Shown piece after piece: positions 48,566 to 60,959 of a DNA stretch of 64,000 bases. The notes under the pieces are model-generated. The model did not search any database. It was given only the letters and a program-made list of their open reading frames with translations, and had not been told where the DNA came from. The translations under genes were made by a program, and so were the position numbers. The DNA is from Anseranas semipalmata (lineage: Eukaryota; Chordata; Aves; Anseriformes; Anseranatidae): contig VXAA01001508.1 of NCBI GenBank assembly GCA_013399115.1, positions 861,849-925,848 of the forward strand. The letters are read 5' to 3'. Positions within the stretch are counted from its first letter, which is position 1. Each line of letters starts with the position of its first letter.

Positions 48566-51160
48566 CAGACCTGTTATTTTGGAAGAAATTGTTAAATTTG
48601 TTGCCTGGGTGCATCTTTTCTGTTAGTTTAAGGATAAGACCCCTCAGTCTGTCAGATTCTCATCTGTAAAAATGATAAGAGTATTTCCACCTTATCCTAA
48701 ATGTGTTAGGAAATAAATCCAGAAGATTGAGGCTTTCTGTCTTCTTGTGTGCACATAGACATATACCTACACCCTGTCCTCCCTTTCTGCAGAGACATTA
48801 CTTCATTCTTACAGCAGATTCACAGCTTCTAGAAGGCAAAAGTGTTGGTTTGTCCCTGAACCTTCTTTCTTTGCTGTATAAAATTACATTCTAAAGATGA
48901 CACAAAATTCTGCCACCAAACATCAATTTCATGGTGCTCTCTGTAGCTGAGGCACATCCTGGCTGAATGTCATCATGAATAAGCTCATCAAAAGAGAAAT
49001 TTGTCTACTGAGATCTGAATCAAGTAATACCTAGCACAACAATGTGGGTCAAAACCCATTAACCGCCTTTCCTAGTAATACTTATGTATCATATATAAAT
49101 AACACCCATATTAATCAAATTATGTATTATCAATTATCATTCTTATAAGTCTGAAGAACCATAATACATTTTGGCCTAAACATAATTTTTTTTTATTCTT
49201 CCTTTGGTTTACAGCAAGCTGGTGTTCTTTCAGTGTCTGGAGCACAGCCTAAGATTACAGAACTGGGCTGGGAGAGCTAAAATCTATTCCACTGATCTGT
49301 GGGGCGATTCTGATTAATGCTCTGACATTCTTGCTCAAATTTCCCTACGTGCAGAAGAAATATAGAAACAGTGTCTCATTAAAGTGAAGCTAAATTCTTG
49401 TTACTAAATTGCCTTCAAAATAAAGGTATTTGGAGCTATACAAAGCAGTTAAGTGTGCATCTGTGCACACACATTACCCTGCCTCAGGAAAAGAGGTGGT
49501 AATAGAATATTTTAGCCTGTCGGAGGAATTGAATCCACCTCGCCTTCAGCATCAGGGACAAGATAACCTTGCATTGATCTTGTAAAAGTCTAGTGAGCAT
49601 CTTGCCTTGTCACTGATGGGAATGTCAGGGTGCTGTGGATACATAAGCAGGATCACACCATGCTTGGAGTTAGCTTGTCCGTAGTTCTCCAGCCACCTCC
49701 TACCATTTTGTTGGTGAGTGCACCAACTGGGAGTTTTGTCTGTGGGTCTGATTAGAAACCTACTTGAAATCAATAGGATTCTTAACTTTTGGCAAGCAGG
49801 ATTTGAATGTGATAGTTTGTAAGAGTGCTTGGCCCTCACTGGGATGAAAGGCACTGTATTGAAATGTAATACAAAAAAAAAGTTCCCTCTTCCACACATT
49901 CCTATTCACATGAATATAGGTACATCCCCCTACTTCAGTACACTGAAATGAATATCTGCTGTAAGAATAAAGCTTATCAAAGCCTAAACACAGTACAATC
50001 AGCCTTCTATGTAGATGCAAAACCTCACCGAGCAGCAGCAAAAAGAATTAAACCCAACGGAGGAAGACAGAGACTCATTAAAAAGAGTTATAACAAATCA
50101 GTTATCAGACGTTTAAAGAATAAACTTGTTAGAATAAACCTGTTAAATAAATCCTCAGCAAAGCTAATTAGGTCGGTGTTACACTGGCACAATGGTTCCC
50201 TTCCTCCGTAGAAGACTTAATGATAGCATAAGCCTGTTAAAGGAATACACTAAGTATACAATAAGCCAGCTATTTAAAGGATACCTCAGTCAGTTCATCC
50301 TCTAAATCTGACCTACCTACAAATTGTCACTGGTGAGAAATATCTCCTAGGTTCCAAGCGCCTATTGAAAACCCAGGCCTGTGTGCTGTGTCATTTGTGA
50401 AAGAGACATCCATGGATGCGCCCCTTTTTCTGAACAAAGGGACTGATGATGGCTGTGGAAGAACTACATGATTGAGGGGTTTTTGTTTTCCTTTCTCTCT
50501 GTGTTGTACTCAAGGTGCAGATTAACCAACAGAACCTATTCTCAGAGCTTTAATGACAATATTGATCGACTATTGGTGAAGCAGCAAGGAAAGAAAGAGA
50601 ATAAAAATAATTACTTTGCCCCTATATGGTGGCTTTTGTCACCACATGTGTAAGGATGGATGATTTGGAGATTAACGACATTTAGGAGAGTTTGTCCCTA
50701 CTTCTGCTTCTGGTTTAGTGCAAAACATTCCTTCTCATAAACAGCAGGGGGAACTACAGGGTGATTAGTATCTCCTTTTGATTTCAGCTGTTGTGATACT
50801 GAGGTCTGTGAGGCAAGCCCTGTATCTCCTCTCAGGAAGATCGACAGAGCCAAATGAGGCTTTGGTAGTGTGTGTTAGGACTCCTGTGTTGGCTTAGTCT
50901 TGCTGGTGTGGGTAATGCAGGATTGGAGACATAAGTGCAAACCATGATGCTTTCAGCACTGCCATTTCCCACGCTAGCTGGGTAAAGCTAGCACAAATAT
51001 TTTAACGTGTGCTGCCATTGTGCCTTCACTCTGTATGTAGACAAAAAGCTGGGTGGGTAACTGCAGTTAGCTCAGTTCTGGCTTCCAGGTGACAGTTGTA
51101 GAAACAACAATAATCCTGACAAGATGAGAGCATTAGATTGATGTATTACCACTTATATTG
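48565..51160. other. Intergenic DNA, no gene seen
   Basis: Noncoding. AT-rich DNA at 49060-49200 has TATCAATTATCATTC-type words. Bases 49950-50270 are AAT/TTAA-rich with TAATTAGG at about 50164-50171. A poor CTCF-like match lies at about 50744-50758 (two mismatches). Open frames have no recognisable domain. Confidence 0.45.
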
Positions 51161-51164
51161 CATA

Positions 51165-51290
51165 GATGGAAGCAAAGAAGAGTGAAGTGATCCCCTGAGA
51201 TTATATGGCCATCCAGCAGCAGAGCCAGAAATAGACTCCAGGTGTCCAAGTCAGTCCTGCATTCTTATGCCATAGGTTGCTCCCTCCAGA
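51165..51290 (-). repeat. MIR/core-SINE-like fragment, antisense
   Basis: 'gtgaagtgatcccctgaga', 'ccagcagcagagccagaa', 'atagactccaggtgtcc' and 'gcattcttatgcca' follow the reverse complement of the MIR family core (AAGTGACTTGCCCAAGG...AGCAGAGCCAGGATTAGAACCCAGGT..., quoted by pattern). It is diverged and truncated, and is an ancient amniote SINE relic. Confidence 0.55.
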
Positions 51291-54200
51291 GGTGAACTGG
51301 GTGATTTTCCTTAACAAATGTGGGAAGAGTTAAATGCTGAAAGGCTTGGAGAGAAGTTATCTAAAACTAGAGGGGAATGAAATGTTTATTTCTGGAGAAG
51401 GTGTCACGAGCAAAAGAAAAGCTTGAAAACAAGAATTGAACACTACATAAAGAAACACTTGACAGCCACAACCCTTTAAGTTGCCTTGAGTGTCTGTGTG
51501 CAAAATTCATTGCTGGCAAGTGAAAAGCAGTGTCGGTTCTAAAGACTGAACCTAAAGTGTGAATCTACTGTAACAGCTCTGGGATGTTGGGGATAACAGT
51601 GCTCTAGGGGAGAGGTCTGGGCTGGCTCAGGAGCTGCCATGGACAAACTGGATACCAAGAGGTGGAAAGATGGGAAATAACCTGCAGAATCCCCTAGATT
51701 GAACTTAAAGTGCAACCTAGTACTGAAGAAATGCAGTGAATAGAGTGCTTGGTATGGCAAGCTGTACCATGTTGGTACCCGGGCATGTCTGGATGGCAGG
51801 AGGTAAAGAATCATGTAGGCAAAGTTAATTGTTAGCAATATTACCACTAGCAGAGAAAGGTAGCAGCTGAATTCAGAACTGCTCAGGGAGAGGTGTGCAT
51901 ACACAGAGTAAGAAGCAGTCTTTGCTTTGGGAAGCTTCCAAATAAAATAAACAAGGTGCAGTTTTTATACACACTCTTCAACATGCTGCTTGGGAAACTG
52001 TGGCATAAAAGCTACATCTAAACAGTCTGGCAGCTGTGTTTCTCACTACACACTGAGATTTTGGTCCTAGACACCTGGATATGGTACACCAGGGCTCGTT
52101 CTTGGATAACTTGACTGTGTTTCCTGAAACACACTCCCAAATATTTTGATTTGTCTTCTGCTCTGACCACTAACCAGAATAGCCTAAGAGGCTGTGTTTA
52201 TGCAGAAAATTTGTGTAAAGTATGTCAGTATATGTCTTTCAACATAGTTCCTGAAAATTGATCACATCAACTTAAGATAAAAAGACACTATTGTAAGTGA
52301 GGAATAACAGTGCTCAGAGCATGTGGTTACTGTATGGTAACAACCCTATTTCTCAGGGTGCCGGTATGCACCAGCTATCAACCTTCTGACTCACTGCATA
52401 CCTGAGGCAAAGTGCAGTTATCTCAGAGTAGCAGCATGCTCTGAAACATGTCACTCCTCAGTGATTCAAATTCAGATTTTCTCACAAATAAATAATAAAT
52501 GATGCCGAGGGGAAGGGACTGTTGTAAGGTGCTGGACTACTAACCTAGTGAGTTGGATCCTCAGGGTTCAGAAAACTAAATTTACACCCTTTTTTGTGTA
52601 GTTTGGTCATTATTTGTAATCCAGACATAAAGAGACAAAGATGAAACAGTCTTGTGACACCTCTTCCAGAAGACCAAAAAAAAAAAAAAAAGTTGTCCAT
52701 ACAGTTACAACATATCAGCATCAATTTAAGTCATGCAATCAGATGCATATGTATCTCGTGACTTGGTTTTATCCTGTGGGTGGTACTGTTATTCTATACT
52801 AATACCTGATCATATGACCTTAGCTCAGCCCTGCTAGATGTGCGCTGGCTTCTTGTGTAAATCAGAAAAGAAGTACTGACCCTCTAACTCTTACTGACCT
52901 GTTTCAGAGTTAGCTTAGAAAGACTACAGATGCCAGTGGCTCTCCAATCCTTCCAGCAACCCCTGTTAATCAGGCTAAGAGATTTCTTTCTCATGCCTGT
53001 TTCACAAACATCAGGAGATATCAGCACCTCTTTCTTTGCCATCTCCTTTGCAATGAATACTTTTGGGGCTCTGGGAGATATGAAACAGATGCAAGAACAT
53101 AGATACGTTGGAGTGAGGAGTAAGAAAAAAAGCTCAATTGAACATTCTAGTCCCTGCATTTGACTGCATGTGGGTTTCATCTACCAACATTTTTTCTGAG
53201 TGGTATGAAGTGCTGAGTGATTGCAGATAGAGGCAGAGTGAGGCTTGAAGCCTTCTGTGCAGTGTACAGCTCATGATGGGTTGGGAGTTACAAGTAGTTC
53301 CCTTTTAAAAGCCTTAGTCCAAGTTCAGAAGGAAACTAAGCTGCAGGTGATGAATACTGATGACTTGTACTTGGTGCCACACAATAGTAACAATAGTGAA
53401 TATGAAAGACTGCTAATAAAGAGGATGGATTTGTGACTAAGATAGGAAAATCAGCAGATATGTGTTCATTTGCTTGCTCTCCCATGCACATCAGCAAGCT
53501 CCTCAGGATAGGACTCAACTCTTCTGACTTCATCCCACTGAAATTTAGGAATTCAGTCTAAGCTGCTGATTGGGTTCTTTTTGGAGAGCTAATTTCAGAA
53601 GGAAATCTATCTTATCTAAGATAGTGTCTATGATAACAAGAAGGTTGCACCTCTAGAATTAAAAGTATCTTTCCATTAACTGAAGAGAATATTTAGATAA
53701 ATACCTGAAACCAAATACCTGTCCTGTTCTAATTCCACAAGAATCCAGTGGATCAAATAATTTTGCATCAGTTAGCCATGGCCAAGATCTTTCATATCAA
53801 TGTAGCTTGTGAGCTGGGAAACTATCAGTTCTTACTCTTCTTTCTGCCCACTATGTTTTCCTAGGACTGACCTTATAGTGATCTCTGCCTTATTTTAAGC
53901 TTTGATGACAGACAAACCACTATCATTTCTTTTTTTCACAAGCCATCTGCTTCCTACCCAAGACCAGTAGTAAAAATACCAAAAAAGCTCATCAGAAAGC
54001 TGAATCTCAGGAGGCTGAAAACCTCATTCTGCAACCCCCAGGGGCTCACAGTGCTCAGAACAAGTATCCTGAAAGGTGAGTGCCTAGGACAGCTGAAGTT
54101 CAATTTTGAAGCTGTGGTATTTCTTCCTTTGCTAACTTAAAGCTGGAAAGGGATTTATCTCAATAGATAAATTTGGGATATGTTAATTTAGGTGCAGTGC

Positions 54201-57150
54201 AATGATGGAACAGCACCTACTTGGAAAATTCAGTGAATTCAGAGTCTTTCAGGCTTCTAGAGCTGCACTAGGGATGATTCAGTTTAATGCAGAGGAGCCA
54301 GCTATCAGAAACTCCTTTCAGAAAAAAAAAAAAAAAAAAAAACGGCTGTTTCTTCCCACTCTCCTGGGACCTGTCAACACTTTTGCTTAGCTTGGCATGG
54401 ACTTCCATCCTTTCTCCCATGCCCCGTTCAAGTCTTGACTGTAAACCTTCAATTCTGCATTGGGCATGGTGGCATCAAGTCTCTGCCAGCTCCTTGCCTC
54501 TTAACCCTGACCCTTGAGCCCACTCCCAGACTTTTTCCACCGTCCATCAAAACACCTGGTATTTATCTGGCCACACAGCCCTGCATATCACCCATCCTAG
54601 GCTGTGAACAGTGAGACACCCACCCACCTGTTAAGGTGTATCAACAGCAAATTAATATGGCTGGTGCTTAGGAGGTGGATATCTACGCAACCAACACAAA
54701 ACACAGTCTAAATAAGATCAGTACTTATTGTGGTATTGTTTGCAGTGGAGAAAGAGGAAATACATTTCATAAGAGACTGGGAGAGCACCAGAATATCAAT
54801 ACAATGCTCACAAAGCAAGTTTAATCCATTTTTAGCCTGTAATAAACAATGAAATCTGAAAAACCTTGACAAGAATACATTCTGCATCCTCAAGGAGGGT
54901 AACGCAAGAGGATACGAGGAAAGAAAAAGTTTGCTGATAGCACAGGAAGAACTCAGAGTAGGGTCTGATTATTTTCACAAACCCATGGGACTCTGAAATG
55001 AGTTTTTGCTGTAGAATCACAAATAGAAATGAAGTAGTCACCATGTGTAGTTGGCACATACAGCTTCTTTTGCTCTAGGAAATGATGCTTGGAGTACACA
55101 CAGGAAACCCATTTGAACATGTGCATTTGTTTCTACTTTCCAGATCTCTGTTTCATATGTTATCTTGCTAAACTTCTGAGAGTCCAAATTACTTTCTCCA
55201 TCCTCACCGCCATTCTTTTTTTTTTTTTTTTTGGCCTACTACTTGCAAATGGGAAACTTTTTACACCACGTTATGAACTTCTGTTCTCCTTCATATCCTC
55301 TCTTGATTGATTAGTTTCTATTTTCTTCTTGGGAAGAATATTATAATTAAAGAAAGCTTAAACAGTGCTTTTAAGACAACTGTTGGAAGAGAGAAAAAGT
55401 GAGAATTGGACATGCTAAAATTGTTAACAACTCAGAAAAACTCCTCACTGGGAGAAGAAATAAAAATTCTTGTTCAATGGAGCTTTGCTGATCTGGGCTG
55501 AAGATCCAGGCTTTGTTCATAGCAGGGAGAAGGTGAGATGAAATATCCAAGACTAAAAAGAAGAGACGACTTAAAAGAGAAAGCTACTGGAGTGAAATAA
55601 TTTTGTTTTTAAAAATGGCATCCAGAAACCTTATCTTTGACACATAAGAACAGACGCATAGCTAAATATGCTGTAACCTGCTTAGGTTTCCAAAGCAGCA
55701 AATTAAACCAGTGGACTATGCAGTGAGTGTCCATTCAGATGAGCAAAGCTCATTGAACACAACAATACTGTAAGAGAACATGTTGAATACTCAATGCACC
55801 AAATAATCCTCTTTTATACAGAGACAGTAAAAGCTTTTGGGAAAGAGGCCACAATAGTGTGTGTATGAACGGGGGGGAAAGAGACACAACAGTCTGGGAC
55901 AAGAAAATGATGAACAAAACTTCTCTTTTCATTTTGTTTTATATTTTCTTCTTATTATATTTTTATGATATTGACAGTGATTCTTGTTTCTGGGCAGGAC
56001 CCCAATCCCAGGCTTTTGTTGACTCTGACTTTCTGGAAGAAGGTGTTACTTTGTAGAGAATATTTGAGTTGTTCTTTAGGTTCATGAGACCTTTGGGTGA
56101 CTGAAGAATATAGGCTTACCTGTTTTCTCTCACTGCCCCTTCACAGTAGTATGAAATATCGCTCTGGGTTGTTCCAGGTCTAGACCTAATCACACAGTAG
56201 CCTTCCCAGGTGCAGTGAGGAAAGACACCCAGTATTGTTCTGTTAGTTGAATCAGTAAATCCCACATGACTACAGCGGTTGTCCCTGGAGCTTTTGCTTT
56301 GATTTCAAACATCCTCGTGTATGACAGAAGGATCCCCCTTTCATTTCTGGTAAATGCCAAGAGCAACAATGAAAGAACACACTAGTGATAACCCCAGACA
56401 CTATTTATTTGTTTAAACAAGTGCTTTGCAGATATATGGTCTATATAAGAACTGATCCCCTCAAACCCATCTGCCGTGGTGTATGCCATTCCTCTGTGGC
56501 CTTGTACCAGGGAGATCTGTGAGAATTGTTTCAGCCTTTTATATGAGCCAACATGACAGAATCAGAGGTTGTTTACCATGAAGCATGCTTTACAGCTGAA
56601 CAGTTGCCTGGAATAAAGTAAAACTCAAAAGCTTTAGGTACACTGTAACTGAGATAAGCTAAGCTTCGACCCTATCAGAGCAGGCTGGAGTTTAACCAAA
56701 CAGCTTCTAATTCTGCTTGGGAAAGATTTGCTGAAGATTTAGCTTAAGACAATGTTCTTGTAGTCACAGGGGATGGGTGGGAGAAGGACAGAACAGACTG
56801 TCCTTGCAGGCCAGAGAAGGGGGGTGGAAGGAAGGAAGGCATCTCCCATTGTCCTCCTTGCCCCATATACTCTGCACAAGATGCCTGAATGTTTTCCCTT
56901 CTGACAGCACAGCACAGCTAGTGATTTGTCTGAGGGGTCCCTGGCCAGAAACCTTACACAATGGTAGGGAATGTTAAATGCTCTCCCTGCACTGGGCTGC
57001 CTTTTCTGTGCTGCCGAGATTTGTTTGGGTGGGTGATGCCCTTGAGGCACCCCTGTCTCCTACTCGTTCCTCCCTCGTCTTTCTTATATTTTTCTTAAAG
57101 CACTCAGGTAGTCGCAGAGCTCTGTCTTGTTAATCTGAACCAGAGACGAG
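51290..57150. other. Intergenic DNA up to the CpG island, no gene seen
   Basis: Noncoding. A or T runs lie at about 52676-52692, 54322-54342 and 55216-55232. A tRNA-like word series at about 52525-52575 is too poor to call. Open frames at 52884-53180 and 56739-57050 have no recognisable domain. No exon recognised. Confidence 0.45.
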
Positions 57151-57314
57151 CTGTGGAGGAGAAGGAGACCCTATTCCCAAACCTTCCCCAACCCCACGGT
57201 GGGACTTTCTCCCACTCTGCCAGGCGGACCCAGCCAAGGAGCCGAGCCAGGAGGCTCCGGAGAAGCGCAGTCTGCTCCCAGGGTGGCTCGGCTCGGCTCG
57301 CCCGCCGCCAGCCC

Positions 57315-57379
57315 NNNNNNNNNNNNNNNNNNNNNNNNNNNNNNNNNNNNNNNNNNNNNNNNNNNNNNNNNNNNNNNNN
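57315..57379. other. Assembly gap (65 N) in the CpG island
   Basis: The gap is flanked by CTCGGCTCGGCTCGCCCGC on the left and C-rich sequence on the right. GC-rich promoters are often missing from draft bird assemblies. The true missing length may differ from 65. Confidence 0.97.
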
Positions 57380-58125
57380 CCACCCCACCCCCCCAGTCCC
57401 TTCCTCCCTCCCTTCTGCTCGCCCGCAGCCGCCTGCTCGAAGGATCGGGCCCTGCGCTGCCTGGCTCCAGTAAAGAGAAACCAGGGGAGGGAGGAGAGGG
57501 CGAGAAAAAGGGAAAAAAAATTAAAAGATTTAACAGATGGGGGCCGCCTGGAATCTCAACCCGCTCCGCTGCAGCCTCCTCCCCAAATACGGGGGGCAGA
57601 CAAGTTTAGATTTCCCCACAGCCCAGTCCAGCGGCCCTTCCCCGTCTCATCCTCCCTTCCCACGGCCCAGACTCCGTCTGACCGGAGCTTAAGTCCCTCC
57701 TTTTTGCCCCCGCCTGCCCCTCCCCCTTTCCTAATTATGTACAAAACACTTCTTAGAATAAAATGGCCAGGCCGGGGCTCCTCCCTGCTTTCCTCTTCCC
57801 CATTCATCCTCTCCAGACCGCTCCAAGCCCCTCCCACGGTGACAAGCCCAGCCTCTCGCTTCCCTCCTGGAGCCCTTTTCATTTTTATTTCTAACCCCCT
57901 CTCCATTCTCCCTGCTGCCTCTGCTCCTTCCCCCGATGGCAACGAACTGAGCAGCAGAGGAGAGGGGGGGCACAGGAATAAGCGGAGGGGGGTAAAAAAG
58001 CAAGAAAAAAGAGAAAGCAAAAAGAAAGAGGGAAGAAAAAAAAAAGGATTTTTTTATTTTTATTTTTTTGCCTCTGCCCTTAATGCCCGCGATCTGGATC
58101 AAGGAGGGGGATTTTCTGTCTGAGC

Positions 58126-58278
58126 ATGAAAAGGACTGCTAGAGACCCAGGATTTTCACGCCTGCATTATCAGCCCAGCACCCAGTATGCAAGCTGGACA
58201 GAGAAGCTCTCCCACAAGTTCCTACCGAGCCGAATAAAACCCACGGGCGACCAGATCTCCGCCAGAGAGGGACATTAG
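58126..58278 (+). CDS. Small upstream-type ORF of 50 codons in the first exon
   Basis: ATG at 58126 with A at -3 and A at +4 gives an adequate initiation context. The frame stays open for 50 codons and stops at TAG (58276-58278), six bases before the splice donor, so it fits completely inside the exon. The frame is also open upstream back to TAA at 58081. The peptide starts MKRTARDPGF and is basic and polar, with no signal peptide, membrane segment or known domain that I can see. It may be a translated upstream ORF that tempers the main ORF, or chance. Confidence 0.3.
   Translation: MKRTARDPGFSRLHYQPSTQYASWTEKLSHKFLPSRIKPTGDQISAREGH
58187..58237 (+). CDS. Second overlapping upstream ORF of 16 codons
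   Basis: ATG at 58187 opens a 16-codon frame ending TAA at 58235-58237, shifted by one base relative to the 50-codon frame and nested inside it. Upstream ATGs of this kind usually reduce downstream initiation. No function is implied by the peptide itself. Confidence 0.25.
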   Translation: MQAGQRSSPTSSYRAE

Positions 58279-58290
58279 CATCAGGTAAGG
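58279..58290 (+). promoter_or_regulatory. Splice donor site
   Basis: CATCAG|GTAAGG matches the vertebrate 5' splice-site consensus at all key positions (CAG before, GTAAG after). This is the single best gene-structure signal in the window. Confidence 0.7.
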
Positions 58291-58724
58291 CGAGCGTTGC
58301 GCTGCGGCTGCAGCGATGCCCCGGCGCCGGCTGCGGACGCCGAGCGGGCTCCCCCGTCCTGCCTCGGCCGCGTTGTGTAACGCCCGCGGCACCTCCGCCC
58401 CCAGCCCCGCATGCGTCTGCCTCTGCTTTGCACCCCCCGCCCTGGGCAGCACGGAGTTCTGGGGGGGCTGGGTGGCAGAAGTCCCGCAGCCCGGTTAGCG
58501 ATTGTGCGTGCGTGTGCGTGGGGAGCGTGGGGCCGAGCTTGGCCGGCACTGGGAGGACTGGGAGGGATGGGTCCTACTGGAGAAGGACGCAGCCCCTGGG
58601 GGATGCCGGCAACGGGGGCTCAGCCCCGGTTCGGCTGGGCTGGCGGCGAGCCGGGGCTGGAGGTGGGGGCGGGAGGTAGCCAGGCTCCATCTGTATTCCG
58701 GAGTATCGATACAGCCCGGAGGGG

Positions 58725-60940
58725 GGGGGACCGTCCCCAAGGAGATGGTGTCATCTCCACTTAATCCACTGCTCCGTTTTAACAAGTGACAAGCAAATCG
58801 CGGAGGAAAAACAAAGTCTGTCGCCTTGAATCCCACACTGGGCTGATTGCCTCTAGTTCTAGCAGGGACTGGGAGACAGCGGCAGAGCCGGGGGAGGGCA
58901 GTGATGGTGGGGGGCCGCATCCCACAGCGCAGGAGCATGGTTTCCCCCAGCGCAGCTCTCGGTGCTGCTTGCAAGGCTGGTGTGGAGCATAACTTTGCCT
59001 TTCCCAGCCCATGGGGAATAGGGGGACACAGGGCATCTCCACGCCATTACATCAACCCTGAGGTCCAACACAGCCCGGGTCTAAAGACCCATCAACGACC
59101 CAAAGAGAGGTGGGCTGTAGGTGTGAGTGCGTATTTTGGCTTTGAAGAGTCCCTCTGTGCTTTTACTTGCGAGTGGGGAAAGGGGGGGGGGGGGCACTTC
59201 TTAGATGCAGTCTCCTTTTCATGGAGAGAAGCAAGCAGCAGATGAAACGCTGGCAGTCTTAATGTGTGGATTTAGCCTCGTGAATGACATCTGCACTAGG
59301 TAGGACAGAAGGATCCTTCGTGCTTTACTCTGGCTGCTCATCTGGGTGCATAATAATAATTTGTTAATGGCAGTTAAGCTGCTTTCCTGAGAGTTGTAGA
59401 GAAGTATTTGGGGGTTAGTGAGAAGAGGAGGCAGCAAGTAGAGAGGAGACGATGCTTTGGTGCAAGATATGTAAAAGAATATAATTTTTCTGTTCCTTAA
59501 AAGGGAAAAAGATTGATCAGATCTGCTTGTGAGTGACAGACAGACAAACCCAGGCTCTCTCCCTCCCACACACCACATACAGAAGCCGTCGCGTTTTCCT
59601 TGCACGCATGTACACGCTAAGCACACAAAACACACGTTGCCGAACTCGCACAGTCCACCCCATGCTTAAACACATCATCTCAGTCTCGCTCTCACACGGA
59701 AGCTGCACAGCCCCGCAGTTCCCCTGCACTCAGCCACACAGGCTCGATCCACACATGAACAGACACCATAATGTGCAGGACTGCATTGATATTCTCGTTA
59801 TGTGGATCAAATATTCAGACATTCACACGAGCATACACATGCTGTCTTCTTTGCAGGTCTCTTGGTAGGTGGTTTGCTCCTTCAGCATAGTCTTCTCCCT
59901 TGTAGTTGGTTCCAGGCATTGATTTGGGGTTTGTCTGACTCCAAAGCCCTTTGCCACTCAGCAGAAAAGGCATCTTGTGAGTCTACGTTTGTTTTACTGC
60001 TCTTTGCATGTTCCCAGGAACTCAGTAATGATTTCGCTACTGGAAAGGCAGACAAGCAGCAGCCAGGGGACCAGGGAATGGCTGGGGGAAGCAGTGGCAA
60101 TCCCATACCCATCATACCCTCTCTGATCAAGAACCAGTCAGTGAGAATATGAAGTGCTGTGCCTGAATTAGATTGCTTTTTCATGTCTGAGTGTGTGTGT
60201 GAGCAAAACCACATATGCATCTACAGCTAAATATACACAGTGCAGGCTCCACTTCAGTCTTACCCTGGTTCAGAGCAGAACCCTCCCACCCTTAGAGTAC
60301 AAATACAAATATGCCTTTGCAAGCTTCTCCAGTCAGAACTGGCATACTACACACAGGGGAGATGATGTCACTGGTATTAGAGGTATTTGATCAGCATCCC
60401 CCTCTGACCTTCCTCCCCTTCCCCTCTTTCCGTTGGGCCTAGGAAGGAGGCTGTGTTATTCTCCAAGAGCAGGAATGCAATGAGGCTGACTAAAGTCCAT
60501 GTTAAAACTTTGGAGGGGAGGAACGTGTGGTGAATTGGCTTGCTGTAGGTAAAAAGGTATCCCCAAAGAGGTGACAGAGAGCATAGCTCTGTTCCTGCCT
60601 CACCTTCACTGTTTACTATATTGGAAGTATGCGTAAGGCTGATGCTAACCACGACAAGGGAGTGGGTCTGCCAGCAGACTATAATCGCTGTTGTCTGTGT
60701 GACAGAAATACTTCAAAGCCAAATCCTTCTGTCTTTGCTCAGGCAGAAGTCCCAGTGCCTGCTCTGAGTGCATTGCTCAGGAAAGCACTGCAGAAACTGG
60801 CTCCAGTCGAGAACCGGTGCATTCGTACTGGCTCCCTGCCCACCTCCAGACACGGAGGTGGATTTCAAGAGTTTAGCCAGGGCTCGGTGTCAGCACTGTG
60901 CGTGCAGCTGATGCAGGGAGGTTAAGGGAAGGAAAAAATA
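58725..60940. other. Probable intron 1 DNA, no exon seen
   Basis: Non-island DNA after the promoter. A 13-base G run lies at about 59182-59194. CA/CT-rich sequence is at 59530-59760. Acceptor-like TTCTTTGCAG near 59856 is not followed by a recognisable exon. Open frames lack known domains. Confidence 0.5.
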
Positions 60941-60959
60941 AAAATAAAATTTAGTATTG

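Larger units (their letters stand above)
58040..58284 (+). other. Probable untranslated first exon, 5' end undetermined
   Basis: The 3' edge is set by CAG|GTAAGG at 58,284/58,285, a strong vertebrate splice donor. The body is less CpG-dense than the following bases and reads like transcribed leader sequence. The start given here is nominal: transcription may begin anywhere from the island upstream, or just after the T-rich tract at 58050-58068. No main coding ATG is recognised, so the protein start is probably in a later exon beyond the window. The gene is not identified. Confidence 0.55.
57180..58720 (+). promoter_or_regulatory. CpG-island promoter
   Basis: GC- and CpG-rich on both sides of an N gap, most strongly at 57220-57314 and 58230-58700, against a CpG-poor background. 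It contains a GC box (CCCCGCC, 57707-57713), a YY1-like AAAATGGCC near 57760, a TAATTA core near 57732, and a second GC-box-like GGGGGCGGG near 58663. There is no TATA box at a defined spacing, as usual for island promoters. The direction is assigned from the splice donor at 58,284/58,285. The transcription start is not determined and could lie in the gap. Confidence 0.8.

Noticed and set aside
52525..52575. tRNA-like words (GCTGGACTACTAACCTAG ... GGGTTCA)
   Set aside because: No acceptor stem or proper A box can be folded by eye. At best a piece of an old tRNA-derived SINE.
57153..58974. Several 100-160 codon frames in the main CpG island
   Set aside because: GC-rich DNA lacks stops on all strands. 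Several frames cross the N gap or poly-A/T tracts, and none resembles a known protein.
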